DNA of 64,000 bases from Cellulomonas sp. (GTDB lineage: Bacteria > Actinomycetota > Actinomycetes > Actinomycetales > Cellulomonadaceae). Below are positions 22,093-29,826 of this stretch, one piece after another. The translations under genes and the position numbers were made by a program. Every line of letters starts with the position of its first letter. Position 1 is the first letter of the stretch. The stretch is taken from contig NZ_JAGIBD010000007.1 of NCBI RefSeq assembly GCF_017744555.1, positions 62,001-126,000 on the forward strand, read 5' to 3'. The notes under the pieces were generated by a model. It did no database searches and was not told where the DNA came from. It saw only the letters and a list, made by a program, of their open reading frames with translations.

Positions 22093-22127
22093 CGCGCGTC
22101 CGGGCCGCCGGGCGACGGACTCACGGT

Positions 22128-22133
22128 TAGCCT
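22128..22133 (+). promoter_or_regulatory. -10 box of a likely leaderless transcript (GT4 gene)
   Basis: TAGCCT ends 6 bases before the GTG of the glycosyltransferase gene; no ribosome binding site is present. Confidence 0.55.
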
Positions 22134-22139
22134 GTCGCG

Positions 22140-23276
22140 GTGCGGATCGTCCACGTCTCCGACTGCTACGCCCCGAGGACCGGAGGGATCGAGTCCCAGG
22201 TGGCGGACCTGGCCGCACGGCAGTCGGCCGCGGGGCACGAGGTGCACGTCCTGACGGCGACGCTCGGGACGGCGGGGGAGCGCGGGGGCGTCGTCGACGT
22301 CGAGCACGGCGTGCACGTGCACCGGCTCGGCGCCCGCATCCCGTTCGACCTCCCGGTCAACCCCGTCGGTTCGCGGCTGCTGCGCGACGCCTACGCGTCC
22401 CTGGCGCCCGACGTCGTCCACGTGCACGCGGGGCTCGTGTCGCCGTTCGCGTTCGACGGCTCGCGGATCTCGCTCGAGCGCGGGCTGCCCACCGCGATCA
22501 CGTGGCACTGCATGCTCGACGGCGTGATCCCCGCGCTGCGGACCGCGGTGCACCGCACGCACTGGTCCCACCCCCGGGCGGCCCTCAGCGCGGTGAGCGC
22601 CGTCGCCGCCGAACGCGTGCGCCGGGTGTTCGACGCCCCCGTCTCGATCCTGCCGAACGGCCTCGACCTCGACGCCTGGGCACCGTCCGACGACGCGACG
22701 GCACCCACGGCCGTCGACGCCGAACGCGGTCCGCTGCGGCTCGTCGCCACCATGCGCCTCGCCCCCCGCAAGCGCGCCGTGCCGCTCGTCGAGCTCGTTG
22801 CCGCCGCCCGCGACCGCCTGCCCCCGGGGGCGCTCCGGCTGTCGCTCATCGGCTCCGGCCCCGCCGCGACCCGCGTGCGGGCCACGGTCGCGCGCCACCG
22901 CCTGCAGCACGTCGTCGACCTGCGCGGACGCCTCACGCGCGCCGCCGTCCGCGAGGCCTACCGCGAGGCCGACGTGTTCCTCGCCGTCGCCGAGCTCGAG
23001 GCGTTCGGCATCGCGGCGCTCGAGGCACGCACCTCCGGCCTCGCGGTCGTCGCCCGCAAGGGCACCGGCGTCGCCGAGTTCGTGCAGGACGGCGTCGACG
23101 GGCTCCTCGTCGCCGACGACGCCGAGATGACCGAGGCCGTCGTGCACCTCGCGCGCGACCGGCGCCTTCTCGACGGGATCCTCGCCCACAACCGTGCCGT
23201 GCGACCCGCGTTCGGGTGGGCCGACGTGCTCGGCCACGCCGAGGCCGAGTACGCCCGCGCACGCTCGCTCGCCTGA
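22140..23276 (+). CDS. Glycosyltransferase family 4
   Basis: A 378-residue GT-B-fold retaining glycosyltransferase. The N-terminal domain opens with VHVSDCYAPRTGGIESQV, the usual GT4 glycine loop, and the C-terminal domain has ATMRLAPRKR and the nucleotide-sugar motif ELEAFGIAALEA (E-x7-E) near residues 287-298. It resembles PimB/MshA-like GT4 enzymes acting on lipid or small-molecule acceptors at the inner membrane face. The start is GTG behind a TANNNT box. Acceptor and donor cannot be assigned. Confidence 0.9.
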   Translation: MRIVHVSDCYAPRTGGIESQVADLAARQSAAGHEVHVLTATLGTAGERGGVVDVEHGVHVHRLGARIPFDLPVNPVGSRLLRDAYASLAPDVVHVHAGLVSPFAFDGSRISLERGLPTAITWHCMLDGVIPALRTAVHRTHWSHPRAALSAVSAVAAERVRRVFDAPVSILPNGLDLDAWAPSDDATAPTAVDAERGPLRLVATMRLAPRKRAVPLVELVAAARDRLPPGALRLSLIGSGPAATRVRATVARHRLQHVVDLRGRLTRAAVREAYREADVFLAVAELEAFGIAALEARTSGLAVVARKGTGVAEFVQDGVDGLLVADDAEMTEAVVHLARDRRLLDGILAHNRAVRPAFGWADVLGHAEAEYARARSLA

Positions 23277-23447
23277 CCCGCGACTCGCCCCCACGACTCG
23301 CCGCAGCCGCGTTCGTCCCTTTGGTCGTGTGTGTCCCGACCTGCGTCGCTACAGTCGATCTGGCAGGGCGCTTCTCTCGTGAGCTCATCAGGTGACCGGG
23401 TCCGGAGCACCGGGCCCCGGCTGTGGGGACAGAAGGGGAACGGGAAC

Positions 23448-23942
23448 ATGTCGACAACTGCTGTGGGGGACAAGTCGGGGACCGTCCGGGTCCTCGCGCT
23501 GCTGACGATCATCGCCGGTGTCGTGTACATCGTCCTCGGCGCGATCACGTGGGGGGCGGTCTCGAGCAACCTCGCGGCCGAGAAGATCACCGTGTCGGAC
23601 GACGCGAGCAACTTCCAGGGCCAGCTCGTCGACACCCCCTGGGAGGCGTGGGTCCAGGCCGCCGTCATCAACAAGCACGCGCTCGAGGCCTCGGACGGCA
23701 AGACCTACGCCGAGCTGCCGCAGGACGACCCGACCCGCTCGACCGTCATGACCGCGTCGTTCCTGCGCGCGTCGCTGTTCACCTCGGTCGTGGCCTTCGG
23801 CGTCGGCCTCCTGGTCGTCGGCACCGGGATCGTGCTGATCCTCATCGGCTGGGCGCTGCACGCGGTCGCCGGCAGGAAGGTGCTCGTCGAGACCACGCCG
23901 GGGGTCACGGAGACCGCACCGGCCGCCAACCCGGCGGTCTGA
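23448..23942 (+). CDS. Two-helix membrane protein of unknown function
   Basis: A 164-residue protein with two hydrophobic helices (about 15-37 and 113-140) bracketing a roughly 70-residue extracytoplasmic region (AAEKITVSDDASNFQGQLVD onward). Related actinobacterial proteins sometimes carry an aromatic ring-opening dioxygenase LigA label, which nothing in this sequence supports. The start ATG has AAGGGG upstream. A possible -10 (TACAGT, 23350-23355) lies about 90 bp before the start. The C-terminus is Thr/Ala/Pro-rich. Confidence 0.75.
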   Translation: MSTTAVGDKSGTVRVLALLTIIAGVVYIVLGAITWGAVSSNLAAEKITVSDDASNFQGQLVDTPWEAWVQAAVINKHALEASDGKTYAELPQDDPTRSTVMTASFLRASLFTSVVAFGVGLLVVGTGIVLILIGWALHAVAGRKVLVETTPGVTETAPAANPAV

Positions 23943-23963
23943 CGGCACCGCCCCGGCACGGCC

Positions 23964-23999
23964 TGAGGCCCGGCCCCCGACGACGGGGATCGGGCCTCA
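23964..23999. terminator. Bidirectional terminator
   Basis: TGAGGCCCG pairs with CGGGCCTCA, and an inner CCCC/GGGG pairing extends the stem. It sits between two convergent genes. Confidence 0.7.
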
Positions 24000-24011
24000 C
24001 GTGCGCCGCCT

Positions 24012-24857
24012 TCAGCGCCGGGAGCTGCGCGCCCCCGACACGATCGACCCGACGAGCAGCGCCGTGCCGGCCGCCGCGAGCAGCACGATCACCGACAGCT
24101 GCAGATCGATCGAGAAACCTGACGCCCACGCCAGGATGCCCACGCCGATCGTCGCGATGACCAGGCCCCACACGACCGTGCTCACCCGCAGGCGAGGGCG
24201 GGGCCTGGCCGGTACGGCCGGGGAGACCGCCGCGGAGGTCGGGTCCGGCTGCGCGGCTGCGTGGTCCGGCAGCGGTGGCGTGAGCAGCGGCGCGCTCGGC
24301 GCGGCTGCGGGAGCGGGAGTCGCCGCGGCGACGAGCGGGATCGTCTCGTCGACGGGGAGCTCGTCCGCGCGGTGGTCCGGTGCGTCGTCGGTCGGCACGG
24401 GGAAGACGGCCGTGGCGTCCTCCGCGCGCGAGTCGAGCACCAGCGTGGGGTGCTCAGCCGGCTCGACGGCCGTGGCGTCCTCCTCGCGCGAGTCGAGCAC
24501 GAGCGTGGGGTGCTCGACCGGTTCGACGGCCGTGGCCGCGGCGGTCGCTGCCTCGTCGACCTCGGGCGCGGCCCCTGCCCCGTCCTCGGCCGCGTCCTCG
24601 GCGAGGGCCGGTGCCGTGCCGGACGTGCCCTCCTGCGCGTCCGGCACGGCCTCGGAGTCGTCGTCCACCGCCGCCAGGACGGCCGTCGGCCGGTCCTGCG
24701 CGTCCGCGGCGTCAGCCTGCTGGTCGTCGACCTGCTCGTCGACCTGCGCGTCGCCCTGCTCGTCGACCTGCTCGTCCACCGGCGGCAGCACGGCGGTCAC
24801 GTCCTCGTCGGGCCGGGGGTCCGGGCCGTCGTCCGGCCGGGTGTCCTGCGTGCTCAT
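24012..24857 (-). CDS. Acidic, repeat-bearing membrane protein downstream of pspC-like gene
   Basis: A 281-residue protein. The first about 210 residues are disordered and acidic (VDEQVDEQGDAQVDEQVDD, Ala/Pro/Asp-rich) and contain a 20-residue repeat centred on EHPTLVLDSR. The C-terminal 70 residues hold two membrane helices (VVWGLVIATIGVGILAWASG and the next segment ending LLVGSIVSG). The start ATG overlaps the stop of the PspC-like gene (ATGA), so the two are coupled. It probably acts with that protein in envelope-stress sensing, but the function is unknown. Confidence 0.8.
   Translation of the reverse strand: MSTQDTRPDDGPDPRPDEDVTAVLPPVDEQVDEQGDAQVDEQVDDQQADAADAQDRPTAVLAAVDDDSEAVPDAQEGTSGTAPALAEDAAEDGAGAAPEVDEAATAAATAVEPVEHPTLVLDSREEDATAVEPAEHPTLVLDSRAEDATAVFPVPTDDAPDHRADELPVDETIPLVAAATPAPAAAPSAPLLTPPLPDHAAAQPDPTSAAVSPAVPARPRPRLRVSTVVWGLVIATIGVGILAWASGFSIDLQLSVIVLLAAAGTALLVGSIVSGARSSRR
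24406..24525. repeat. 60-bp tandem repeat, two copies, inside a coding region
   Basis: Two nearly identical 60-bp units (period seen by CGTGGCGTCC at 24411 and 24471) encode the 20-residue repeat of the acidic membrane protein; a partial third copy flanks them. Confidence 0.85.
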
Positions 24858-26515
24858 CGGTTCTCCTCCGTGATCCGGACGTCGCCGGCGCCGACACCGA
24901 CGTGCAGGTGCAGCTGCGGCGTGCCCGTGTCGGCCTGGTCGTTCGAGTAGGTGAGGGTGCCCATGCCGACCCCGTCGTTCTTGGTCTGCTCCCCGTCGAC
25001 GTCCCACGTGACGCTCCCGGCGCCGAGCCGGACGTCCGCGACCACCCCGGCGTCGTCCGGGACGACGATCGTGAGGTCGCCCGCGCCGAGAGAGACGGGC
25101 ACGTCGAGAGTCTCGTTGGTGAGCGTGACCTGCGTGAGGTCGACCGTCACGTCGCCGAAGCCGAGGTTGTAGCCGCGCGCGGCGGTGACCCGGTCGGGGA
25201 CCTGCACGGCCGCGGCGCTGAACGTGCGGTGCGCGCCGTCGGTCCACCACCACTCGCCGACGCCGGAGCTGGCGCCCACGGGTCCGGCGACGAGGATCGC
25301 GACGATCGCGAGGAACCCGAGCGTGCCGCTCGTGCGGCCCCGCAGACCGGAGACGATGATGCCGAGGCCGGCGAGCACGATCGCGACGCCCAGCGCTGTC
25401 AGCAGCACGGGACCGTCGAAGTCGCCGCTGCGCTCCGCGAGGAGCAGCACCGCGAGGCTGAGCAGGCTCAGGGCGACGACGATGCCGACCATCGCGACGC
25501 CGGGGCCCGAGCGCGGGGGCTTGGGGGGCTTCGGGGCCTTGACCGGGGCGGGCGGGGGAGTCGGGCGGACGGCGGTGGCGGGTCCGTACGGCGGCGGCGG
25601 GTTGCCGGGACCGGCAGGGGCGGTGGGGCCGTAGCCGCCGAGGGGCGCGGTCGGGCCGTAGCCGCCGACGGGGGCGGTCGGGCCGTAGCCGCCGACGGGC
25701 GTACCGGTCGGGTACGTGGTCGTCTGCTGGCGCCGGTCGCGGTGGTGGGTCGGGGCGGTCGTCGACGCGGAGGGCGCGGCGGGACCTGCGGGGGCCGTGA
25801 CCGGGGCGGTCGGGTACGCCGACGCGGGGTAGGCCGACGGCGGGTACGTCGGGCGTGCGGGGGCTCCCGTCGCAGGGGCCGGTGCCGAAGCAGCCGCACC
25901 GTACGGGGGGTACCCGGCGGCGCGCGGCGGCACGGGCTGACGGCGGTTGAGCGCGACGACGACGAGCGCGATGCCGCCGACCACGAACGCGAGCCACAGC
26001 ATGGCCTGGACCCATCCCGGCGGGCCGTTCCAGAACCAGAACCAGTGGTCGCCACGACCGAACCCGACGAGCACGAACGCGAGCGCCCCGAGCAGGGCCA
26101 CGTCGAACCGCCCCGCGATCATCTCCTCGAGGTGGATGCGACCGTCGCGCTGCTCCGGCAGGAGCGCCCACGCGACGCCGTACACGATGAGGCCGAGGCC
26201 GCCGAGCAGCACGGTCACGGCGAACAGGCCGCGCACGAGCAGCGGGTCGAGCCCGAACCGCCGGGCGACGCCGTCGGACACGCCCGCGATCCAGCGGTCG
26301 TCGCCGCGGAACAGCCCGGTGCGGCGGATGCCCGCGAAGAAGCTGTTCTCGCCCGGCGGGCGTGTCGGGCCCGTCGCCGGGTAGGGGCCGTACGGCGCGT
26401 AGCCGCCCGCAGGCCCGGGGGCGGGGCCGGTGCTCCCGGCCGGAGGCGCCGTCGGTCCGGCGCCGGGTCCGGCGCTGAAGCCGGCGGGTTCCTCGGCAGA
26501 GGGGTTCGTGTCCAT
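24854..26515 (-). CDS. PspC/LiaF-like envelope-stress membrane protein
   Basis: A 553-residue protein. After a Pro/Gly-rich N-terminus comes a PspC domain (about 65-120: RWIAGVSDGVARRFGLDP, then a helix ending VAWALLPEQ). Further hydrophobic segments follow, then a Pro/Tyr/Gly-rich linker with three GGYGPTAP repeats, more helices (about 345-420), and a C-terminal beta-rich domain (LGFGDVTVDL, LGAGDLTIVVP, VGVGAGDVRI) like the LiaF C-terminal fold. It is divergent from a sensor kinase that itself begins with PspC. The family LiaF/PspC senses membrane damage and modulates LiaRS-type two-component systems. The start ATG lacks a clear ribosome binding site. Confidence 0.87.
   Translation of the reverse strand: MDTNPSAEEPAGFSAGPGAGPTAPPAGSTGPAPGPAGGYAPYGPYPATGPTRPPGENSFFAGIRRTGLFRGDDRWIAGVSDGVARRFGLDPLLVRGLFAVTVLLGGLGLIVYGVAWALLPEQRDGRIHLEEMIAGRFDVALLGALAFVLVGFGRGDHWFWFWNGPPGWVQAMLWLAFVVGGIALVVVALNRRQPVPPRAAGYPPYGAAASAPAPATGAPARPTYPPSAYPASAYPTAPVTAPAGPAAPSASTTAPTHHRDRRQQTTTYPTGTPVGGYGPTAPVGGYGPTAPLGGYGPTAPAGPGNPPPPYGPATAVRPTPPPAPVKAPKPPKPPRSGPGVAMVGIVVALSLLSLAVLLLAERSGDFDGPVLLTALGVAIVLAGLGIIVSGLRGRTSGTLGFLAIVAILVAGPVGASSGVGEWWWTDGAHRTFSAAAVQVPDRVTAARGYNLGFGDVTVDLTQVTLTNETLDVPVSLGAGDLTIVVPDDAGVVADVRLGAGSVTWDVDGEQTKNDGVGMGTLTYSNDQADTGTPQLHLHVGVGAGDVRITEENR
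25626..25706. repeat. 27-bp tandem repeat, three copies, in the PspC/LiaF-like gene
   Basis: Units at 25626, 25653 and 25680 each begin GGGCCGTAGCCGCCGA and encode the nine-residue VGGYGPTAP-type repeat of the linker. Confidence 0.8.
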
Positions 26516-26650
26516 GACTCGATCGTGCCGCCCGGCCCGCGCGGACGGCATCGGGTGCCACCCTGAACCGACCCTGAACGTGGGGCCGGGCGCCCCTGAA
26601 GTCGGCCCGGATGGGGCCCTGAGGGACCCCGGGCGTGTGACGATCGGTCC

Positions 26651-28144
26651 GTGCACCCGTCATGGACCCCGCCCGCCGCCACGGCGCCGACGACCCGGCT
26701 GCCGCTGCGGCGCCCGGAGCACGGCCGCTGGTTCGGCGGCGTCGCCGTGGGCCTCGCCGCGCACCTGCACGCGCCCGTGGGGCTCGTGCGGCTCGCGTTC
26801 GTCCTGCTGGCACCGCTGGCCGGCGCAGGGGTGTTCCTCTACATCTTCTGGTGGCTCACGGTCCCGGCGGGCGACCCGGCGGATGCCGCGCGCGAGGCCC
26901 GACCGAGTGCGGTCTCGCGGCTCGCGACCCGGCAGGGGCTGATCCAGCCGGGCCGACGGCTGCCGCTCACGGACATCGCGGTGGGCGTCGTGCTCGTGGT
27001 GGGCGCCGCGCTGCTGATCGCGATGCGCTCAGGCGCGGACCTCAACCTGCAGTGGCTGCTGCCGGTGCTCGTCGTGCTCGCAGGCGTGGGTCTGGCGTGG
27101 AGCAATCTCGACGCGGTGCAGCGGGGCCGACTGCGGGAGCGGGCGGGAGGCCGCACCCCCGTGAGCGTGCTGCGACTGGTCGGTGGTCTGGTGCTCGCCG
27201 GTGCCGGTGTGCTGCTGGTCATCGGCCAGGGCACGGGCCGGGGCGTCGAGGCGGGGGTCCTCGTGCAGGCGGTGGTCGCGGCGGTCGCCGTGATCGTCGG
27301 CGCGGGCCTGGTGCTCGCGCCGTGGTGGCTGCGGCTGGTCCGCGAGCTGGGCGACGAACGTGCCGCACGCGCGCGCGAGTCGGAGCGCGCCGACATCGCC
27401 GCCCACCTGCACGACTCGGTGCTGCAGACTCTCGCCCTGATCCGCGCCCGCTCGGACGACCCGGCCGAGGTCGCCCGCATGGCCCGCGCGCAGGAGCGCG
27501 AGCTGCGCGAGTGGATGTACGACGAGCGACCCGCCCCTGGTACATCTCTCGCGGCGGCCGTGCGCGGGGTCGTCGCGGAGGTCGAGGACTCCCGCTCCGG
27601 GCCGTCCGGCGACCCCGTCGCGATCGAGGCCGTGCTGGTGGGCGACCGGGTGCCCGACGCGGACACCGAGGCGCTCATCCAGGCCACCCGCGAGGCTCTC
27701 GTCAACGCAGTGGTGCACGGCCGCCCGCCCGTGTCGCTCTATCTCGAGGTGGGCACGGCCGAGGTCGAGGTGTTCGTGCGCGACCACGGCGACGGGTTCG
27801 ACGTCGAGGCCATCGGGCCCGACCGGTTCGGCGTCCGCGAGTCGATCATGGGCCGCGTCCGCCGGCGCGGGGGGACCGCGACCGTGACGTGCCGGCCGGG
27901 GCGGGGCACCGAGGTGCACCTCCGGGTGCCGGTACGGTCGACGACGGCGGCGGCCGACCCGCTCCTGGCACCGGCGGCAGGACCGGCTGCGGGGCCGGCT
28001 CCAGCACCGGCTGCCGTGCCGGCTCCAGCACCGGCCCCAGCGCCGGCCGCGGGGCCGGTCGCGGCCGGGGTGCCGGTCGGCGGGCTCGACCCGCAGGTGC
28101 CACCGCCGGTGGCCCCGGTGGACGACGAAGGAGGCGCACGATGA
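26651..28144 (+). CDS. PspC-fused sensor histidine kinase (LiaS/DesK class)
   Basis: A 497-residue membrane sensor kinase. An N-terminal PspC domain (about 22-78: RPEHGRWFGGVAVGLAAHL) precedes several helices (about 100-235). The HisKA_3 dimerisation domain holds the phosphoacceptor His254 in AAHLHDSVLQTLALI. The ATP-binding domain shows TREALVNAVVHG (N-box) and VRDHGDGFD (G1). A 60-residue Ala/Pro/Gly tail ends the protein. The start is GTG, 135 bp from the divergent PspC/LiaF-like gene. The stop overlaps the response-regulator start. It probably responds to envelope stress with the divergent protein as a modulator. Confidence 0.92.
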   Translation: MHPSWTPPAATAPTTRLPLRRPEHGRWFGGVAVGLAAHLHAPVGLVRLAFVLLAPLAGAGVFLYIFWWLTVPAGDPADAAREARPSAVSRLATRQGLIQPGRRLPLTDIAVGVVLVVGAALLIAMRSGADLNLQWLLPVLVVLAGVGLAWSNLDAVQRGRLRERAGGRTPVSVLRLVGGLVLAGAGVLLVIGQGTGRGVEAGVLVQAVVAAVAVIVGAGLVLAPWWLRLVRELGDERAARARESERADIAAHLHDSVLQTLALIRARSDDPAEVARMARAQERELREWMYDERPAPGTSLAAAVRGVVAEVEDSRSGPSGDPVAIEAVLVGDRVPDADTEALIQATREALVNAVVHGRPPVSLYLEVGTAEVEVFVRDHGDGFDVEAIGPDRFGVRESIMGRVRRRGGTATVTCRPGRGTEVHLRVPVRSTTAAADPLLAPAAGPAAGPAPAPAAVPAPAPAPAPAAGPVAAGVPVGGLDPQVPPPVAPVDDEGGAR

Positions 28145-28833
28145 GCGGCGAGGTCCCGACGGTCCCGGGGGTGCCGGTCGACACGCCGGTCGACGTGGTG
28201 CTGGTCGACGACCACCACCTGTTCCGCACGGGGGTGCTCGCGTCGCTCGACGCGCGCGTCCGGGTGGTCGGCGAGGCGGACACGGTCGACTCGGCGATCT
28301 CGGTGGTGCACCAACTGCAGCCGCCCGTGGTGCTGCTCGACGTGCACCTGCCCGGCGGCGACGGCGGCGGGGGCGCCGAGGTCATCAAGGCGTGCGCGGA
28401 CGTCGCGTCGCACACCCGGTTCCTCGCGTTGTCCGTGTCGGACTCGGCGGAGGACGTCGTGGCCGTCATCCGGGCGGGTGCGCGTGGCTACGTGACGAAG
28501 GCGATCGACGGCACGGCGCTGTCGGACGCGGTGCTGCGGGTCGCGGGCGGTGACGCGGTGTTCTCGCCGCGGCTCGCGGGGTTCGTGCTCGACGCGTTCG
28601 GCGCGGCGGCCGGCGACGTGGCGACCGGCGACGACGAGCTGGACCGGCTCTCCGCGCGCGAGCGCGAGGTGATGCGCCTGATCGCGCGCGGCTACTCGTA
28701 CCGGGAGGTCGCCTCGGAGCTGTTCATCTCGATAAAGACGGTCGAGACCCACGTGTCGGCGGTGCTGCGCAAGCTGCAGCTGTCGAGCCGGCACGAGCTG
28801 ACGCGCTGGGCGGCGGCGCGGCGGCTGCTCTGA
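28141..28833 (+). CDS. NarL/LuxR-family response regulator
   Basis: A 230-residue regulator paired with the PspC-fused kinase. The receiver domain has the acidic pair in VLVDDHHLF, phospho-acceptor Asp67 in VVLLDVHLPGG, and Lys in GYVTKAI. The C-terminal HTH is of LuxR type (LSAREREVMRLIARGYSYRE, then TVETHVSAVLRKL). The ATG overlaps the kinase stop (ATGA). Its target may include the divergent pspC-like operon, but no operator was identified there. Confidence 0.95.
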   Translation: MSGEVPTVPGVPVDTPVDVVLVDDHHLFRTGVLASLDARVRVVGEADTVDSAISVVHQLQPPVVLLDVHLPGGDGGGGAEVIKACADVASHTRFLALSVSDSAEDVVAVIRAGARGYVTKAIDGTALSDAVLRVAGGDAVFSPRLAGFVLDAFGAAAGDVATGDDELDRLSAREREVMRLIARGYSYREVASELFISIKTVETHVSAVLRKLQLSSRHELTRWAAARRLL

Positions 28834-28846
28834 TCGAGAAGCGTTT

Positions 28847-28865
28847 ATCTGACGCCGTGTCAGAT
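28847..28865. promoter_or_regulatory. Inverted repeat overlapping the promoter of the next gene
   Basis: ATCTGAC-N5-GTCAGAT is perfectly symmetric and ends 4 bases before the -10 box TACCCT (28870-28875). A bound protein would cover the -35 region of the following gene. Confidence 0.5.
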
Positions 28866-28869
28866 CGAG

Positions 28870-28875
28870 TACCCT
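28870..28875 (+). promoter_or_regulatory. -10 box of a likely leaderless transcript
   Basis: TACCCT ends 7 bases before the ATG of the four-helix membrane protein; no ribosome binding site is present. Confidence 0.55.
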
Positions 28876-28882
28876 GACCCGC

Positions 28883-29230
28883 ATGGACTTCCTCTACCAC
28901 CTCCTTGTCGTCCTCCACCTGATCGGCTGGGCGATCGTGCTCGGCGGCACGCTCGTCAGCCTGCGCGAGCCGAAGATCGCCACGGGCGTGCTGCACGGCA
29001 TCCTCACCGCGCTCGTGACCGGCATCCTGATGGTCGGGATCGCCTCGGCGAGCGACGAGATCCACGACCCGAACAACACGAAGATCGCGGTCAAGCTCGT
29101 CATCGCGCTCGTGGTCACGGGCCTCGTGGTCTACGGCACGCGTCGCCCGGAGAAGGTCACGCGCGGGCTGCTCGGCGCGATCGCGGGCCTCACGGTCGTC
29201 AACGTCGCGATCGCGGTGCTCTGGCGCTGA
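28883..29230 (+). CDS. Four-helix integral membrane protein of unknown function
   Basis: A 115-residue, almost entirely hydrophobic protein with four predicted helices. His6, His12 and His38 lie in or near helices (YHLLVVLHLIGW, GVLHGILTALV), a layout that recalls small haem-binding membrane proteins, though this is only a resemblance. A short polar loop (SDEIHDPNNTK) separates helices two and three. It has its own promoter and a likely leaderless start. Confidence 0.75.
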   Translation: MDFLYHLLVVLHLIGWAIVLGGTLVSLREPKIATGVLHGILTALVTGILMVGIASASDEIHDPNNTKIAVKLVIALVVTGLVVYGTRRPEKVTRGLLGAIAGLTVVNVAIAVLWR

Positions 29231-29259
29231 TCCCCGCTGGCGGACGCCGGCTCTCCCGC

Positions 29260-29265
29260 TAGGGT
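29260..29265 (+). promoter_or_regulatory. -10 box of a likely leaderless transcript (DUF456 gene)
   Basis: TAGGGT ends 8 bases before the GTG start; no ribosome binding site is seen. Confidence 0.45.
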
Positions 29266-29273
29266 CGGCGTCC

Positions 29274-29756
29274 GTGAGCCCGCTCGGAGAGGTCCTCGTC
29301 GGCCTCGTCATCGTGGTCGGCCTGGTCGGCGTCGTCGTCCAGGTGCTGCCCGGCGCCCTGCTCGTGCTCGGCGCCGTCGTCGTGTGGGGCGTCATGACGG
29401 GTGGTGCCGCGGGCTGGACGGTCGCGGTCGTCGCACTCCTGGTCACGGCGGCCGCGGAGGTCAGCAAGTACTTCCTCGCCGGCCGCCACCTCAAGCGCGC
29501 CGGGGTACCGCCGTCCACGCTGATCTGGGGCGGGGTCCTCGGCATCGTCGGGTTCTTCGTCATCCCCGTGGTGGGACTGCCCGTGGGCTTCCTGCTCGGC
29601 ACGTTCCTCGCCGAGCTGGTGCGGCTGCGGGACGGCGCGACGGCCTGGCGCGCGACGGTCGCGGCGCTGCAGGCCACGGGCCTGACGATCCTGGTCGAGC
29701 TCGCCGGTGCGCTCCTCAGCACCGCGGTGTGGGTCGTGGGGCTGCTCGTCACGTGA
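29274..29756 (+). CDS. DUF456 membrane protein
   Basis: A 160-residue integral membrane protein with glycine-rich helices (VGLVIVVGLVGVVVQVLPGA, GVLGIVGFFVIPVVGLPVG), matching DUF456. The duplicated pattern of helix, Pro-Gly and helix is typical. The function is unknown. It starts with GTG and lies between another small membrane protein and pcrA. Confidence 0.8.
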   Translation: MSPLGEVLVGLVIVVGLVGVVVQVLPGALLVLGAVVVWGVMTGGAAGWTVAVVALLVTAAAEVSKYFLAGRHLKRAGVPPSTLIWGGVLGIVGFFVIPVVGLPVGFLLGTFLAELVRLRDGATAWRATVAALQATGLTILVELAGALLSTAVWVVGLLVT

Positions 29757-29826
29757 CCGGCGCGGACCGTCCACGACCGCGTCGTCGCACCGGGATGTCG
29801 GACGCGACGCCTACTCTGGTGGTGCC

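Noticed and set aside
23448..23942. Aromatic ring-opening dioxygenase (LigA)
   Set aside because: The sequence is a two-helix membrane protein without metal ligands or dioxygenase motifs.
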